Shown here piece after piece: positions 43,894-57,225 of a stretch of DNA of 64,000 nucleotides. Position numbers and translations under genes: made by a program. This DNA is from Crateriforma conspicua. GTDB taxonomy: Bacteria > Planctomycetota > Planctomycetia > Pirellulales > Pirellulaceae. The DNA is taken from contig NZ_CP036319.1 in NCBI RefSeq assembly GCF_007752935.1, positions 1,984,001 through 2,048,000 on the forward strand, given 5' to 3'. The notes under the pieces are model-generated. The model saw only the letters and a program-made list of their open reading frames with translations, searched no databases and was not told the DNA's origin. Position 1 is the first letter of the stretch. The number at the start of each line of letters is the position of its first letter.

Positions 43894-44343
43894 CTATACA
43901 AGTGAGTTTTCTTGATTGAGCGTGGAAGTGATGTTTCTTAACTGGCGGATCAGGGTGTCCGCCTCATCCGGCGTCATGCACCCGTACATTTCATCGCGGA
44001 TGGATTGCCCGGCTTTCCAAAGCTTGCGCAGCTTTCGTTTTCCGCTGGCGGTCAGCGTGACGGTTTTGGCGCGGGAATCGGTTGGGTGGCTTGCCCTTTG
44101 GATCAGTTCCATCTTTTCCAGTAACACCAGCATCGCTCGGACCGTACTCGGGTCAGAGGAGATTCGGTCGGCCAGTTCACGCTGCGTTAATGCTTGGCCC
44201 TCCGAGAGTGCCAATAGAAGCACAAACTGGTCAGCGGTCACGCCATGCTTAGCAAACGCTGCTTCCGTGTTGCGGTGAAGCGCCATGTAGGCCGCACGCA
44301 ATGCTAACGGCAACTCTCGCTCTTGCTGTGTGGATTCCTTCAT
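43894..44343 (-). CDS. MarR-family transcriptional regulator
   Basis: 149 residues. The winged-helix core is clear: LLLALSEGQALTQRELADRI, SSDPSTVRAMLVLLEKMELI, QRASHPTDSRAKTVTLTASG (wing with the family Asp-Ser-Arg). Flanking helices (LRAAYMALHRNTEAAFAKHG; DEADTLIRQLRNITSTL) form the dimer interface. It probably represses its own and adjacent genes in response to small phenolic or oxidising compounds. The neighbouring reductase remnant may be its former target. Confidence 0.92.
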   Translation of the reverse strand: MKESTQQERELPLALRAAYMALHRNTEAAFAKHGVTADQFVLLLALSEGQALTQRELADRISSDPSTVRAMLVLLEKMELIQRASHPTDSRAKTVTLTASGKRKLRKLWKAGQSIRDEMYGCMTPDEADTLIRQLRNITSTLNQENSLV

Positions 44344-45217
44344 CTATTCAAGCGACTCCTACGCGAAAGAAAATGTCTGATGGCCGCCCTCGCCGATCGA
44401 TGGGCGTTCGTGATGCCACTTCTTTCAAAGTTGACGTGTGAATTGGTCCTTCGCTTTCTTTGTCGAATGCCTCCACTCGCAACAACCAACGGAAGTGAGA
44501 ATTTGGAAAAACGAGCAAAGATCTGAATCGCATGAAGTGCCTGTGTTAATAATTTTTGCGATGCTTGCGTCTTCCCTGCACGCGAGCCGGATTCTCTGAC
44601 GAGATCTTCGAGATGAGGCCGTGAAATACCTCCACTTCGGCAGAGTGTACACAACAAACACATGAGGACGTAGTCCCAACTTTTGAAACCATTCCACGTG
44701 CATTGAGGGGGCGGCTCTTTGCAATGGCGGTCCACATCGTTACTGTCCGCGCTTCCTGGCAAGTGGATGCTGTCCCAAATGACGCAGCGCCGCCAATTCT
44801 AGCGAATGGCCCGCTGCTGCTGCACAATGCAAATTAATCGCCCATTAAGAGGTGGCGCGTCGTTTCGTTAAATTCGCCCAATAGAATCGAAACATCCCCG
44901 AAAGTAATGGATTGGCTCACCGATTTGCAGAACTTTTAGACCGGCCTGGGGTTTATGCGTGTACGCACGGTTATCTGCTGAGCGGATCTGCTGCGAACTT
45001 GTGAAATATCTCCGCAGGGGTGCGCAATTCCTCATTTTCATTGAACTCAATGTGGCTATAACGCACAGTACTGCCACTCCATCATTCGCGATATCTCGTC
45101 CCACTATTGATCCTGACGGCGGCAAGTTGTCCACCGAGAATCCAGCTTCATCTGCTTAGATCGACATCAAGCTGGTGGAGTTTGCACCGTCAACCAAATC
45201 GGCCTACCAGAAACAAG
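44344..45217. other. Long divergent intergenic region
   Basis: 874 bp between the MarR gene (minus) and the PVC dehydrogenase gene (plus). Short frames occur on both strands, but none shows a family motif or ribosome-binding site. The GC content seems lower than in the genes. It should hold both promoters and perhaps sites for the XylR-like regulator; I could not identify any by eye. Confidence 0.5.
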
Positions 45218-48200
45218 ATGACTGCTCTATTGAAACGCTTTGCAACTGCAAATCTGCTCGTCGTTCTACTTCTCGCCTGCGGTTTTGCATCGGCACAGGA
45301 ATCGCAAGTCTCGGTATTGATGCTTGGCGACAGAGGATTCCATAGGCCATCCGAATTCTACCGGCATTTGGCAGGGCCGCTCCGAGAGCAAGGCATCGAA
45401 CTTGTTTACACGGAGAAGCTGAGCGACCTCAACAAAGATCATCTCGCAAAATATGAAGGGCTGATGGTCTTCGCAAACATTGAACAAATCACACCGGAGG
45501 CCGAGTCGGCTCTGCTGAACTATGTTCAAAATGGCGGAGGCCTGATTCCCGTTCACTGCGCGTCGTTCTGTTTTCTCAATTCCGATAAGTACATCGAATT
45601 GGTTGGCGGTCAGTTTCGAAGTCACGGGTTCACTCGCTTTGAAACCAAGATCGTGGCTTCCGACCATGAGATCATGCGGGGGCTGAAACCGGTTCGTTCG
45701 ATGGACGAAAGCTACCGTCACAGTAAGCTCAACCCAGACATGACCGTTCTTGAGACACGGAGCGACGAATCCGGTCCCGTGAGCGATCCCGATGGTGAAC
45801 CCTACACATGGATCCGAACGAGCGGACAAGGACGCGTTTTCTATACCGCGTGGGGGCACGATCATCGGACGTGGTCCAACGCTGACTTTCAAAAATTGCT
45901 CGCACGCGGTGTTTTGTGGGCCTGTGGCCAGACGCTCACCGCAGCTTCGACCGACAGTGGCAAGCCTACAGATCCAAAAGCGGAAGCGGTCATCGCTGCG
46001 AATCGTCCCTTTTCCTCGCCGGAGATGAATCCGCCATCGGTCGACGATGAAGAATTTGCAACGACAGACGTGGGGGCGAAGATCCCCAACTACACGCCGG
46101 GTGCTCAGTGGGGAACGCAGGCCGAACCGTTCTCGAAGATGCAAGACCCTCTCCCAGCGGAACAGTCCATCAAAGCGTTCGCGACTCCGGCAGGAATGCA
46201 GCTCGCAATCTGGGCCAAGGAGTCGACCGACAACTGGCCCGGCGATCCCCAGCAAAACGACAAGACTGCAGGGCTAAAGGGCAAGCCGATCGCAATGAAC
46301 TGGGATGAGGACGGGCGTTTGTGGGTTTGCGAAACGGTCGACTACCCCAATGAACTGAAAGAAGAATCAGCCGTCGGCCGCGACCGCATCAAGATTTGCG
46401 AAGATACGGACAACGATGGCCAGGCCGATAAGTTCACGGTCTTTGCCGAAAACTTGAGCATTCCGTCGACACTGGTTTGCTACCGGGGTGGCGTGATCGT
46501 CCAGGACGGCGAAGAGACGATCTATTTGAAGGACATCGATGGCGACGACAAAGCCGATTTTCGACAGTCGCTGATTACCGGCTGGGCGCTGGGCGACACG
46601 CACGGCGGCGTTAGCAATTTTCAGTATGGCCCCGACAATTGGATCTGGGGCATGCAGGGCTACAACAATTCCCAGCCCATCATCAACGGCGAACCGCAAA
46701 TGCGTTTCCGCCAAGGGTTCTGGCGATTCAAAGTCAAAGCGGGGGCGTCGGACGAGACAGCGCCAGCCTATGCGATCGACACAGAAACGGGCAAAGTCGC
46801 AGACAACCAATCAAGCGACTTCGATCAGCACACAATCCGTGTCGATGCATTGGAGTTCATGCGAGGCACGAACAACAACACTTGGGGGCTGGGTTTCAGC
46901 GAGGAAGGCTATGTCTTTGGTTCAACTGCAAACGGTTGCCCGAGCGTTCACATGCCGATTCCCAATCGGTATTACGATCAAGTCGCCGGCTGGTCGCCCG
47001 AGACTCTTCAAAATATTGCCCAGTCCCATCGGTTCGATCCGATCGATGATCGCATTCGCCAGGTGGACTGGCACGGCGGATTTACAGCCGGTTGCGGCTC
47101 AGCAATCTACACTGCCCGCAACTATCCACCGACCTGGTGGAACCGAATTCAAATGGTCTGCGGTCCGACGGGACACCTCGTCGGTTCTTTCGTGCTGGAG
47201 AAGGACGGTGCAAACTATCGTTCTCGAAATGCGTTCAACACGGTTGCCAGCATCGATGACTGGTCAGCTCCGATCATGTCGGAGGTCGGCCCCGATGGCA
47301 ACGTATGGGTCTTGGACTGGTACAACTACATTGTTCAGCACAACCCAACGCCCAACGGTTTCCAAACCGGCAAAGGGGCTGCTTATGAAAGTGATCTGCG
47401 AGACAAACGTTTCGCCCGAGTCTATCGACTAGTGACCGACGAGGCAGGCAGCGGCTCCGCGACGCGAACGTTACAACTCGCTGATGCAGAGAACGCCGAG
47501 TTGGTTACGGCACTCAGCAGTGACAATTTCTTTTGGCGTCGAACGGCACAACGTCTTATCGTGGAACGTGGGGCGGCTGACGATGCGACGCTCAGTGCTC
47601 TTGTTTCATTGGTCGAAAATGATCAAGTCGACGAGATCGGATTGAACCCAGCCGCGATGCATGCGATTTGGACGCTCGCAGGCTTGTCGGAATCGGGTAA
47701 CGAATCAGCAGTCGCTGCACTGGCAAAGGCGTGTGACGCCGGCTTCGGTCATGTATCCAGCCCAGTGCGCAACGCGGCGATCGCGAGTTGCGGCAGCGAG
47801 CAGGTCGCCGGGGCGATTGAAGCGGGTCTGCAAAACGACGCCGACCCCAAGGTGCGGGTGACCTTGTTGCTGCGCGTTGCCGAAGGAAAAGCGAACGCTG
47901 CGATCAACGGTAACGAGCTTGCTGGCTTGGTAGCTTCGATCGAAGACGATAGCGTTCTATTGGACGCATGGACTTCCGCTGCTGCGACCGATCCTGCCGC
48001 GACGATCGTGGCGCTCGGCAAGATGAGTCCGTCCGCGGCGAATTCGCTCAATCAGCGAATTTCCGTTCTGGCGGAGCACCTCGCGCGGAGCAATCCCACA
48101 GCTGAGCAAATCAGCGAGCTGCTTGCAATCTCGCCCGATTCACCTGTCGCCGTCACGGTCTGGGAAGGCTTGGCAAAGGGTTGGCCGCGAGATCTGGTTC

Positions 48201-49816
48201 TTAATCTTCCCGAGTCATCGCAGAAAATTGTTCGTGACCGGTTCTTAGCAGGCGACACTTCGGTCGAAAGCAAAGCCGCGATCCTGGCGGTAGCCGACAA
48301 GTGGTCGATCACGAACCTAAACGAGATTGTCAGTGAAATACAGGACGAACTGCTGACAACCGCTTTGGACGCGGATGCCGATTCAGAGAAACGTCTGAGT
48401 GCTTGGGATCAATCGATTCGCCTTGCACCAACGAGTCCAAAGATTCTCGACGCGGTCGAAGCGTTGTTTACACCGCAATTGGCTCCAGAAACCGGGGTCG
48501 CGGCACTAAACTCACTGCAGGCCGCCCGCGTGAATGGTCTTTCCGAAACGTTGCTGGACATGAAAACCTCGCTGGGGCCAAAACTCGGTAGCCAAATTCT
48601 GACGTTGCTTTTATCCCGAGCCGATGGCACTGAAGATTTGCTGGACGCCATTGCCGATGGACAAGTGCAATTCAATGATCTTCAGCTCGATCAACGCCAA
48701 GCCTTACTGAACCACCCCACCTCATCGATAGCATCACGAGCAAAGGAGTTGATGGAAACGCGAGGTGCGATGGTAACATCTAATCGCCAAGCATTGGTCG
48801 ATCAATGGTTACCGGTCGCTGCCGTGGAAGGCGATGTGACGAACGGCCTGGCGATGTTCAAGAAACATTGCTCAGCTTGTCACATCCATGGCGAAATCGG
48901 ACAAGAAATCGGTCCTAACTTGACGGGCATGGCTGTTCATCCCAAAGAAGAAATCTTGATGAACGTCCTCGATCCATCGCGAAGCGTCGAAAGCAACTTC
49001 CGCACGTACCAGATTTTGACCGTCGACGGAAATGTGCTCTCCGGAATGCTAGCCGGCGAGTCGGCAAACTCGCTACGCATCATCGACACGCAAGGCAAAG
49101 AAAAGCTGGTCCTTCGCGAAGACATCGAGCAATTGACTTCGTCGCACAAGTCATTGATGCCAGAGGGTTTTGAAAGCTCGATCAGTAAAACTGAAATGGC
49201 GGATCTGCTGTCGTTTCTCGCCATACGTGGCAAGTACGCGCCGCTGAACATCTCTAACGCTGCGACGATCAACAGCGAAAAAGGTCTCCCCGGATTCCGC
49301 GGACGACCTGGAGACAAGTTTGTGCTCGATTCCTACGGGCGTGTGGAGGTCGAAGGCGTTCCGTTCGAATTGGTCGATCCCCAGGGAGATCGGATTGCCA
49401 ACATCATCGGTTTGCAACGTCAATCATCGCGATTTCCAAGCACGTTGCCAGAATCGGCTAGCCTCGACTGCGCTGGAAACGTGAAAACGATTCACATGTT
49501 GGGGGGCGTCGCCTGGGCTGCCTACCCGCGTTTCAAGGATGAAACGACCAGCATGATCGTCCGTCGTCATTACGCTGACGGAAGCACAAGTGACTTTGAA
49601 TTGGTCAACGGCAAGCACATCGTGACTTACCAAGCGGGCGAGGATGTGCCGGAATCGAAGAAGGCGATTGAAGCCAGCGGCAAGCAAATCCGCTACTTGA
49701 AGATTCCTGCCGAAGCTGGCAAAGCACTTACGAAAATCGAATTCTTGAAAGGCGGTGACTTTTCGCTTCCGCTTGTGTTTGCGGTGACCGTCGAGTTTGC
49801 AGGTGAAGGTCACTAG
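45218..49816 (+). CDS. PVC-type dehydrogenase with ThuA, cytochrome c and NPCBM parts
   Basis: 1532 residues from the ATG at 45218, where a signal peptide begins (MTALLKRFATANLLVVLLLA). Order: ThuA-like domain (about 25-240: VSVLMLGDRGFHRPSEFYRH, GGGLIPVHCASFCF, FYTAWGHDHRTW); PVC-specific beta-propeller dehydrogenase (about 310-720: GKPIAMNWDEDGRLWVCETV, GDTHGGVSNFQYGPDNWIWG, GPDGNVWVLDWYNYI); HEAT-like alpha repeats (about 740-1190); a cytochrome c site CSACH (Cys1218, Cys1221, His1222) with an EIGPNLTGM axial Met; and a C-terminal NPCBM-like beta domain (about 1370-1530: DKFVLDSYGRVEVEGVPFEL). It is an exported redox enzyme that probably oxidises a sugar and passes electrons to heme. It is the first of three closely spaced large secreted-enzyme genes. 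Confidence 0.93.
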   Translation: MTALLKRFATANLLVVLLLACGFASAQESQVSVLMLGDRGFHRPSEFYRHLAGPLREQGIELVYTEKLSDLNKDHLAKYEGLMVFANIEQITPEAESALLNYVQNGGGLIPVHCASFCFLNSDKYIELVGGQFRSHGFTRFETKIVASDHEIMRGLKPVRSMDESYRHSKLNPDMTVLETRSDESGPVSDPDGEPYTWIRTSGQGRVFYTAWGHDHRTWSNADFQKLLARGVLWACGQTLTAASTDSGKPTDPKAEAVIAANRPFSSPEMNPPSVDDEEFATTDVGAKIPNYTPGAQWGTQAEPFSKMQDPLPAEQSIKAFATPAGMQLAIWAKESTDNWPGDPQQNDKTAGLKGKPIAMNWDEDGRLWVCETVDYPNELKEESAVGRDRIKICEDTDNDGQADKFTVFAENLSIPSTLVCYRGGVIVQDGEETIYLKDIDGDDKADFRQSLITGWALGDTHGGVSNFQYGPDNWIWGMQGYNNSQPIINGEPQMRFRQGFWRFKVKAGASDETAPAYAIDTETGKVADNQSSDFDQHTIRVDALEFMRGTNNNTWGLGFSEEGYVFGSTANGCPSVHMPIPNRYYDQVAGWSPETLQNIAQSHRFDPIDDRIRQVDWHGGFTAGCGSAIYTARNYPPTWWNRIQMVCGPTGHLVGSFVLEKDGANYRSRNAFNTVASIDDWSAPIMSEVGPDGNVWVLDWYNYIVQHNPTPNGFQTGKGAAYESDLRDKRFARVYRLVTDEAGSGSATRTLQLADAENAELVTALSSDNFFWRRTAQRLIVERGAADDATLSALVSLVENDQVDEIGLNPAAMHAIWTLAGLSESGNESAVAALAKACDAGFGHVSSPVRNAAIASCGSEQVAGAIEAGLQNDADPKVRVTLLLRVAEGKANAAINGNELAGLVASIEDDSVLLDAWTSAAATDPAATIVALGKMSPSAANSLNQRISVLAEHLARSNPTAEQISELLAISPDSPVAVTVWEGLAKGWPRDLVLNLPESSQKIVRDRFLAGDTSVESKAAILAVADKWSITNLNEIVSEIQDELLTTALDADADSEKRLSAWDQSIRLAPTSPKILDAVEALFTPQLAPETGVAALNSLQAARVNGLSETLLDMKTSLGPKLGSQILTLLLSRADGTEDLLDAIADGQVQFNDLQLDQRQALLNHPTSSIASRAKELMETRGAMVTSNRQALVDQWLPVAAVEGDVTNGLAMFKKHCSACHIHGEIGQEIGPNLTGMAVHPKEEILMNVLDPSRSVESNFRTYQILTVDGNVLSGMLAGESANSLRIIDTQGKEKLVLREDIEQLTSSHKSLMPEGFESSISKTEMADLLSFLAIRGKYAPLNISNAATINSEKGLPGFRGRPGDKFVLDSYGRVEVEGVPFELVDPQGDRIANIIGLQRQSSRFPSTLPESASLDCAGNVKTIHMLGGVAWAAYPRFKDETTSMIVRRHYADGSTSDFELVNGKHIVTYQAGEDVPESKKAIEASGKQIRYLKIPAEAGKALTKIEFLKGGDFSLPLVFAVTVEFAGEGH

Positions 49817-49828
49817 ACCTGACGGTGA

Positions 49829-53143
<3,315 letters not shown>

Positions 53144-53197
53144 GCCATCTCGCCAATAGATCACTGCAACTTCCAAAACCAAATCGGATATCGCCGT

Positions 53198-55513
53198 ATG
53201 TCATTTCAATCGATTGTTTGCTTCTGCTGCATCGCGTTGTCCGCCACGTTCACGCTGGGCCAAGAAAATACTTCGCCAAAGCAAAGCTCCGAAAGTTTGA
53301 CAGGCACGTGGCATTGCCAATTCGATTCACCGTTCGGGTTGCAGACTTACCACCTCCATATTGCGATTAATGACGCCGGCGATGCAACAGCGCACGCGGA
53401 AGTAGATACTCGCGACGAAGTGCGGAAAGTCGAGTTCGTCGACGTGAAGGTCGACAACGATTCACTCAGCTTTGCGGAGGTCCGCCAGTTCGGCGACCGA
53501 GAGTTTCGTATTGAGTACAGCGGCGAACGCAAAGGAAAGGACCTCGCGATAACGAGGTCGTTTGGAGAGCGGGGCGGCCAAGAGTCGCTTGCCACGCGTG
53601 AGCTTCCCAAGCCACCACCGAAGGAAGATCCTGCTCCAGTGGTCGAAGTCAAAATAGATTGTCTCATCAAAGACGCGTTTAAAGATTCATTCTTGGTCGG
53701 CATGGCCGGTGACCTTCCTTCGCGTTATTCAGAGGAGGAGTTGAAACTAGCGGCAGAGCATTTCGCCGCGATCACTCCCGAAAACTGCATGAAGCCCGAG
53801 CGAGTTCACCCGGCCGAAGATCGTTGGGATTTTGAGCGGACCGATGCTTTGGTGCAGTGGGCCGAAAAGAACGACATGACCATCCACGGCCACACCTTGG
53901 TTTGGCATGCGCAGACGCCCAATTGGTTCTTCGAGGGGCGCGATCCCGAGACGGTCAAGCGGCGAATGCAACAACATATTGAAACGCTTGTGGGACGGTA
54001 CAAAGGGAAGTTGCAGAGCTGGGATGTGGTCAATGAAGCCATCAATGATGGTGGGAATTCTGAAACCGCGAAGACGGAAAATCTACGCAACTCGAATTGG
54101 TTGCAAACGCTCGGCCCCGAGTTTCTCACTTTGGCATTCAAGTTTGCTCGACAGGCAGATCCCGATGCTGTGCTCTACTACAACGACTACAACATCGAAT
54201 CGGGACCCAAGCATGCAAGTTCGATGGTGCTGCTTGAACGACTGCTTGCCGATGGTGCTCCCATCGATGCCGTCGGCATCCAAGGGCATTGGCGAAGCGG
54301 GCGGGTTCCTTTCGAAGACATCGAAAAGGCGATCACCGACTATGCATCGCTTCGACTGAAAGTCAGTATCACGGAACTCGACGTTACAATCCGTGGTGAA
54401 TCCGGCGGGCAATTCGGAAGACGACGGTTTCGCAACAGTGCTCCCCCTACCGTTGACGATTTGTACGCTCAGGCCGACGACTACGCAAGGCTGTTCGCTA
54501 TCTTCAAGAAGCATGAAGACGTCATCGAACGCGTTACATTTTGGGGCCTGAACGATCGACGAACCTGGAGGCGGGGGCAACATCCTCTTCTTTTTGACGG
54601 CAACAACAACGTTAAGCCAGCGTATGCCAGTATTGTGGCGTTGGCAGATAGCGATGACGATGCTGCCAAGAGAGCCCCCGAACCGCCAAAGAACGTGAGG
54701 ATTGAAGACGGTGGTCAGGGTGATTATTCAGCGATCGTAACGGAAGCACCAACACTTGCGGGAATGACGATTTATCGCCCAGAGGATTTGTCTGCTTTTG
54801 CAGGCGAAAAGAAGCTGCCGGTACTTCTATGGGGAAATGGAGCGTGTGCGAACACGACGGAGGAACACAAAAACTTTCTCAACGAGATTGCATCGCACGG
54901 ATTCATCATTCTCGGCATTGGACCGCTGGATCAGTTGCAACAGCGAGGCGAGACATCTCGTCAGCGGACGAATTCTCCTCAATTGGTTGCTGCCTTGGAC
55001 TGGATCATCGCACAGGACGCCGATGAAAACAGCATCTACTGCGGAAAGATTGATACGACTAAAGTCGCCGCGATGGGAATGTCGTGTGGTGGACTGCAAG
55101 CCATCGAAATTTCGGACGATCCCCGAGTCACAACGACGGTTGTTTGCAACAGTGGCGTATTACCCTCTCGCTCACCGATGGCTGCGATGCCGAACCTGAC
55201 TAAGGAAGACCTCAAAAAGTTTCACGGTCCCGTCCTGTACATTATGGGCGGCCCTTCCGACATCGCCTACAAGAACGCGATGGACGATTTCTCCCGAGTC
55301 GACCATGTGCCCATCGTAATGACCAACTTAGACGTCGGGCACGGAGGAACCTACCGTCAGCCGCACGGCGGCGAATACTCCTCCGTTGCCCTTGCTTGGC
55401 TCAACTGGCAGCTCAAAGACGATAAGGCTTCCGCGAAGATGTTCGTTGGCGACGATAGTCAATTGAAACGCGATCCGGATTGGACGATCGACACGAAGAA
55501 CTTGGAACAGTAG
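53198..55513 (+). CDS. GH10 xylanase fused to alpha/beta hydrolase
   Basis: 771 residues with a signal peptide (MSFQSIVCFCCIALSATFTL). Residues 34-130 repeat the small beta domain seen in the preceding protein (LTGTWHCQFDSPFGLQTYHL). The GH10 barrel spans about 155-485: FAAITPENCMKPERVHPAED, GHTLVWHAQTPNWF, WDVVNEAIND with acid/base Glu280, and ITELDVT with nucleophile Glu393. Residues 500-750 form a dienelactone-hydrolase/esterase-like alpha/beta fold with VLLWGNGACANTT, the nucleophile elbow GMSCGG (Ser629) and a late His in NLDVGHGGTY. GH10 enzymes cleave the beta-1,4-xylan backbone; the attached esterase would remove acyl groups nearby. Part of the xylan cluster. Confidence 0.93.
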   Translation: MSFQSIVCFCCIALSATFTLGQENTSPKQSSESLTGTWHCQFDSPFGLQTYHLHIAINDAGDATAHAEVDTRDEVRKVEFVDVKVDNDSLSFAEVRQFGDREFRIEYSGERKGKDLAITRSFGERGGQESLATRELPKPPPKEDPAPVVEVKIDCLIKDAFKDSFLVGMAGDLPSRYSEEELKLAAEHFAAITPENCMKPERVHPAEDRWDFERTDALVQWAEKNDMTIHGHTLVWHAQTPNWFFEGRDPETVKRRMQQHIETLVGRYKGKLQSWDVVNEAINDGGNSETAKTENLRNSNWLQTLGPEFLTLAFKFARQADPDAVLYYNDYNIESGPKHASSMVLLERLLADGAPIDAVGIQGHWRSGRVPFEDIEKAITDYASLRLKVSITELDVTIRGESGGQFGRRRFRNSAPPTVDDLYAQADDYARLFAIFKKHEDVIERVTFWGLNDRRTWRRGQHPLLFDGNNNVKPAYASIVALADSDDDAAKRAPEPPKNVRIEDGGQGDYSAIVTEAPTLAGMTIYRPEDLSAFAGEKKLPVLLWGNGACANTTEEHKNFLNEIASHGFIILGIGPLDQLQQRGETSRQRTNSPQLVAALDWIIAQDADENSIYCGKIDTTKVAAMGMSCGGLQAIEISDDPRVTTTVVCNSGVLPSRSPMAAMPNLTKEDLKKFHGPVLYIMGGPSDIAYKNAMDDFSRVDHVPIVMTNLDVGHGGTYRQPHGGEYSSVALAWLNWQLKDDKASAKMFVGDDSQLKRDPDWTIDTKNLEQ

Positions 55514-55709
55514 CCCGCATCAATCTGAATGATCATGCAGCGTTATGAGCAGGAATCTGGGCATGCTTCATTACTATTCAGGCGGCAAGCCGCAGCTGCA
55601 GAATCTGCTAGACCGATCGACCTATCGGATACTCCACAATCTGATTGTGGGGTCCTAGATCCGACGTTGGCATTCCCTCGAATAAACCGTTTAAGTACTG
55701 GAGTCATCT

Positions 55710-56720
55710 GTGAAAAATCGAAATACAAGAATCGTAGACTTTCGCTTGTTTAGAAAGGTCAAGACAACGTTGTATTGTGTGTCGTTATCGTCAGCGTGCT
55801 TTCTCTCGATACCTGCGACAGCAATAGCTCAGGAAGCGGCAAGTCCAAACGCACCGGAGCAAAACACTCCGAGAGATGCCATGACGTCGATCGAAACCCC
55901 CGCACAGCCCAACGCCATCGAGTTGGGAACTGGTCCATTGCCCGGCGCCGAAACGCCCGAGTCCTGGCGCAGTCAATACGGTAGCAAGTTCGCTCGCAAC
56001 GTTACTGTGGCCACGTTGACTCCCTTTCTACCTGATCCTGGGAAGGCGACCGGCGCGGCTGTGATTGTTGCACCAGGAGGAGGTTTCAGGACATTGTCAA
56101 TGGAAAATGAAGGTTGGCAGGTCGCCGAGGCGCTCGCCGCCAAAGGCGTGGCGGCTTTTGTGCTCAAGTATCGTCTTAACCAGACTGCTGCAGATCTTAA
56201 AGAGTTCGCAAATCCTACTCGCCCCCGGCCTAGGAGTGGGCCGCGGTCAGGGCGTCCGACACCGGCAGAGATGACCGCTCGTATTGCACCGCAAGTCGCC
56301 GATGCGAACGCCGCTTTCGCGCTCATTCGCGAGAATTCCGAGAAATGGCATGTGGATCCAGACCGCATCGGCATGATCGGCTTCTCTGCTGGCGCGATGC
56401 TCACCATGACAACAACGCTGAGCGGAGGGGAAAGCAAGCCCGCATTCATCGCCAGCATCTATGGCGGACTGAATGCGGTTGAAGTTCCCGCCGATGCACC
56501 GCCCCTATTCGTTGCTATTGCAGCCGATGACCCACTTTTCCCTGTTGGCTTTGGTCTGATTGAGAGCTGGCGTAAAGCAAATCGCGCTGTTGAATTGCAT
56601 TACTACGAACAAGGCGGGCACGGCTTTGGCATGTACCAGAAATCCACTACCAGCACCGGCTGGTTCGATGCCTATGTGCGTTGGCTCGGAATGCATGGTT
56701 ATCTGAAGCCGGCGAGCTAG
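55710..56720 (+). CDS. Secreted esterase of alpha/beta-hydrolase fold
   Basis: 336 residues from a GTG at 55710 with GGAG six bases upstream. A signal sequence follows a basic start (VKTTLYCVSLSSACFLSIPA ... AIAQ). The hydrolase core has the oxyanion segment VIVAPGGGFRTLSMENEGWQ, the nucleophile elbow IGMIGFSAGAML, an acidic residue in FVAIAADDPLFP and the His in YYEQGGHGFGMY. This resembles acetyl-xylan/feruloyl esterases of the BD-FAE type. As the last gene of the xylan cluster, separated by 196 bp without features, it may act on short acylated oligosaccharides. Confidence 0.9.
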   Translation: MKNRNTRIVDFRLFRKVKTTLYCVSLSSACFLSIPATAIAQEAASPNAPEQNTPRDAMTSIETPAQPNAIELGTGPLPGAETPESWRSQYGSKFARNVTVATLTPFLPDPGKATGAAVIVAPGGGFRTLSMENEGWQVAEALAAKGVAAFVLKYRLNQTAADLKEFANPTRPRPRSGPRSGRPTPAEMTARIAPQVADANAAFALIRENSEKWHVDPDRIGMIGFSAGAMLTMTTTLSGGESKPAFIASIYGGLNAVEVPADAPPLFVAIAADDPLFPVGFGLIESWRKANRAVELHYYEQGGHGFGMYQKSTTSTGWFDAYVRWLGMHGYLKPAS

Positions 56721-56752
56721 GACGTAGATATTAGGTGCCAGCGGCTGGATAA

Positions 56753-57225
56753 AATTCTGTCAATAGCGAGTGGTGGCTGGGGAAGCCCGGACGCCCCTGG
56801 AACGATCACCGCACAACCATCAATGGGATTCTCTGGGTATGGGCAACCGGAGTTCCGAGGCTTGATCTCGACAGCGAGTTCGGATGTTGGAAGAGATATC
56901 GACGCATCACTCGTCTTCTGCGGCAGGAAGGCTGGCGTGTGAACTTCAAACGAATCCACCGACTCTGGAAACAACAAGGTCTCAAGGTGCCGGTCAAAAA
57001 GGCGAAAAAGCGACGATTGGGCAACTCCGAAGGCGGCGTCATTCGTCGATCGGCCGAGTACCCCAATCACGTTTGGTCGGTCGACTTCATCTTTGATCGA
57101 ACCGAAGACGGTCGCTCGTTGAAGATCCTCTCTCTGATCGACGAGTTCACTCGTGAGTGCATTGCACTGGAAGTGGGTCGAAAGTTCACCGGCGACGATT
57201 TGGTGGCGCTGTTGAGCGACTTATC
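56753..57225 (+). mobile_element. Chimeric IS5/IS3 remnant
   Basis: One open frame joins two unrelated transposase fragments. From 56753 it reads EWWLGKPGRPWNDHRTTING, then ILWVWATGVPRLDLDSEFGC, which matches the N-terminal part of IS5-family transposases. From about 56894 it continues in frame as YRRITRLLRQEGWRVNFKRI and on to GDDLVALLSDL at 57225, which equals residues 52-160 of the IS3 OrfB at 20823. Both parts lack complete catalytic triads, so the element is dead. Confidence 0.88.

Noticed and set aside
45107-45217. Upstream start of the PVC dehydrogenase frame
   Set aside because: The extra 37 residues are not protein-like and would bury the signal peptide that starts at 45218.
45266-46255. 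Long minus-strand frame of 329 codons opposite the PVC dehydrogenase
   Set aside because: Antisense to a gene with clear domains, no family motif and biased composition; a shadow of the plus-strand codon usage. The same holds for long antisense frames at 9916-10761, 11553-12404 and 49892-50608.
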